A stretch of DNA of 47,488 nucleotides from Winogradskyella sp. (GTDB lineage: Bacteria; Bacteroidota; Bacteroidia; Flavobacteriales; Flavobacteriaceae), in NCBI RefSeq assembly GCF_013213975.1, contig NZ_JABSST010000013.1, positions 1-47,488 on the forward strand. The letters are read 5' to 3'. The notes under the pieces were generated by a model. The model was not told the origin of the DNA, made no database searches, and worked only from the letters and a program-made list of their open reading frames with translations. The position numbers and the translations under genes were made by a program. The stretch's first letter is position 1; each line of letters starts with the position of its first letter. This document shows, piece after piece, positions 45,857-47,488 of this stretch.

Positions 45857-46483
45857 AATCACTAAAGAACATAATAAAAGCATCTATTCCATCATTTTTA
45901 TTTTAGGCCTATGTTTGATGGGTTAACAAAATGCTGTCTAAACAATAAGAGCTATCATCGTATCTATTCTATCCGCAATTATCTTATTGCTTGGAATCCC
46001 TTCTTGCTTGATCATAAAACCTTCAAATACGGTGGTTTTACATATTACTTTTACGCTGTCCTATATATACTTATGGGCATAATTTTGTCTTAATATCCTT
46101 TGCCCTGTTGAAGTTACTAAATTTTATATAGCCTATAAATCCACAGTAATAGAACAGCTTATAAAATAACAGATTGTGACTCTTCAACCGCAACAAAGTA
46201 ACATAGAGACCAACAACAACCCTCCTTCAATAATAATGCAACAATGAAAGCGCTTGCGTTTCTACATGACGTCTATCACAAAATGGATTTCTTTAATACA
46301 GTTGAGTTAGAAATAAGAAAAGGCTTTTCGGCCGTGATATTTTAGTCAATAACCCTTTAAATTAAACCAAATTATAAAAATTCATGTTTTGAGAGCCTAC
46401 TTAATTTTAATAATGAGTTTAAGATTAACTATAATTTTTGAAATTCATTACGTAACTTAAGACTCTCATAATCAACACCAAAA
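45857..46483. other. 627-bp stretch between polA and the TPR gene with no supported gene
   Basis: A short open frame at 45911-46093 (60 codons) has no family resemblance and its ATG coincides with a -10-like TATGTTTG (45910-45917), so I do not call it. No terminator with a good stem, tRNA or repeat is visible here. The sequence is AT-rich throughout and ends at the TPR gene start at 46484. Confidence 0.6.
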
Positions 46484-47488
46484 ATGAAGAGTGTCATTTT
46501 AAGTATTTATTTTATTCTGTTTCTTTTTTTGAATGTATTTGCGCAGTACTCCGTTAAAGATAATTCCTTATTTACTTCAGATACTGAGGAATTCACTAAA
46601 CTTTTAAAAGTCTATAAAACTTTATTACGTCAAAAACCCAATGAGGCAGCTAAATATTTGCGTAAAGCGGATAGTCTATTAAATGTTACTCAAGATATAA
46701 AGAGTACAATGACTTTACATTTTGCAAAAGCAGACTATTTTATGTTTACTGTTAAATACGATAGTGTTATTTACAATTACCAACAAGGGTATTTAATTGC
46801 TAAAAATCATGGTAACGATCATGATCGCCTTACAGCCTTAGTCGGTTTGGCACGTGGTTATTCAAATAAAAACGAACGTGTCAAATCAGATTCTCTAGCT
46901 CAAATAGCTTTAAAAATAGCGATTAAAGAACCTGTAGACTCCCTGAATTTAGCGTTGATTTACGGCGTTTTAGCTAATAAAGAATATGTGGCAGGTAATC
47001 ACCTTGAATCGTTAGAATTTGAACAGAAAAGTTTACGCTTTAACCAGAAAGATACGGTCTCGAGAATACTAACTTATTTGCGTATTAGTGATCTGCATCA
47101 AACAAGACGGGATCCTGAGAAGGCCAAATTCTACATAGACGAAGCATTGGCTTTAAGTGAAAAAATTCAGGATACTAAATCCTTAGCACAGTCGTATGAG
47201 AAGCTTGGCGTAGCGGCTTACCATGTTAAAAATTATGAAGAAGCCTTGTCTCATTTTGATTTATCCACTACCTATTTTGAGCAATTAGGTCTAACAAGCT
47301 TATTAGCTTCTATTTACTATTATCAAGCAAAAATTTATCTAACAACAAATGAAAGCAATAAAGCCATAGAAAAGTACAATGCAGCATTAAAGGAACTAGA
47401 AAAAGCTAACAATGAAATGGGAGTTGCCTACAACTTATACGATTTGGGCAAAGTATATTCCTCTTTGAAGGATTACACAAAAGCTGAG
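46484..47488 (+). CDS. Exported TPR protein, 5' part (runs off the right edge)
   Basis: The frame is open from ATG 46484 to the end of the window, giving 335 codons. It begins with a signal peptide (MKSVILSIYFILFLFLNVFA, then Q). A helical region follows, containing repeated TPR-like units such as AQSYEKLGVAAYHVKNYEEA (near residue 250) and, further on, LYDLGKVYSSLKDYTKAE. In flavobacteria such an N-terminus often belongs to a TPR sensor histidine kinase or an AraC-type transmembrane regulator, but the diagnostic domains would lie outside the window, so the class is undecided. Confidence 0.85.
   Translation, partial: MKSVILSIYFILFLFLNVFAQYSVKDNSLFTSDTEEFTKLLKVYKTLLRQKPNEAAKYLRKADSLLNVTQDIKSTMTLHFAKADYFMFTVKYDSVIYNYQQGYLIAKNHGNDHDRLTALVGLARGYSNKNERVKSDSLAQIALKIAIKEPVDSLNLALIYGVLANKEYVAGNHLESLEFEQKSLRFNQKDTVSRILTYLRISDLHQTRRDPEKAKFYIDEALALSEKIQDTKSLAQSYEKLGVAAYHVKNYEEALSHFDLSTTYFEQLGLTSLLASIYYYQAKIYLTTNESNKAIEKYNAALKELEKANNEMGVAYNLYDLGKVYSSLKDYTKAE

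Noticed and set aside
45911..46093. 60-codon open frame after polA
   Set aside because: No family resemblance, no signal peptide, an odd composition, and its ATG lies inside a -10-like sequence; likely chance.
1..47488. CRISPR array, insertion sequence or prophage
   Set aside because: No regularly spaced repeats, transposase, integrase or phage gene was found anywhere in the window.

Overview
The window is AT-rich and comes from a member of the Bacteroidota, most likely a marine Flavobacteriaceae species; I cannot name the genus. Four things support this. There is a complete alternative complex III (act) operon joined to cytochrome oxidase genes. Several genes have promoters of the Bacteroidota type, with a -10 of TAnnTTTG and in two cases a TTTG element 19 nt upstream. 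There are LruC-type and hybrid two-component (HTCS) proteins. Glycan-degrading lipoproteins are also typical of the phylum.

Layout. (1) 1-9.5 kb, minus strand: respiratory operon actA-actB-actC-actD-actE-actF-coxB, running off the left edge. It encodes a quinol:cytochrome c oxidoreductase and the start of its partner oxidase. (2) 9.6-10.1 kb: a small SPOR-domain protein on the plus strand, ending at a terminator shared with infB. (3) 10.1-14.6 kb, minus strand: rimP-nusA-infB, with a strong promoter and a terminator-like hairpin in the leader. (4) 14.7-20.2 kb: a tandem-domain universal stress protein, tRNA-Gln(TTG), a large DUF2723 membrane protein, a NodB-type polysaccharide deacetylase, and a thioredoxin-fold protein lacking both active-site cysteines. 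(5) 20.3-32.8 kb: a membrane-anchored metallophosphoesterase, then a probable N-glycan utilisation locus. On the minus strand this is an LruC-domain lipoprotein, a GH20 beta-hexosaminidase and cutC. On the plus strand it is a GH92 alpha-mannosidase, a FucP-like sugar transporter and a glycosylasparaginase. (6) 32.8-35.2 kb: an ALDH3-type aldehyde dehydrogenase, then two tandem paralogous 86-residue exported proteins that I cannot assign. (7) 35.4-42.8 kb: a candidate structured RNA, a TPR histidine kinase with its LytTR response regulator, a small ORF, a hybrid two-component regulator, and a small membrane protein. (8) 43.0-47.5 kb: polA, a 627-bp stretch with no supported gene, and the 5' part of an exported TPR protein.

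How it fits together. The GH92 mannosidase, GH20 hexosaminidase and glycosylasparaginase match three bonds of an N-glycan: alpha-mannose, beta-GlcNAc, and GlcNAc-Asn. The transporter would carry the released sugars. A 48-bp sequence occurs twice at about 90% identity, once over the GH20 start codon and once directly in front of GH92, which suggests shared control or a past duplication. No SusC/SusD pair, CRISPR array, phage or insertion sequence is visible. The least explained items are the small secreted pair, the 48-bp repeats, the rimP leader hairpin, the candidate RNA upstream of the kinase, and the helix-hairpin-helix tail on ActC.
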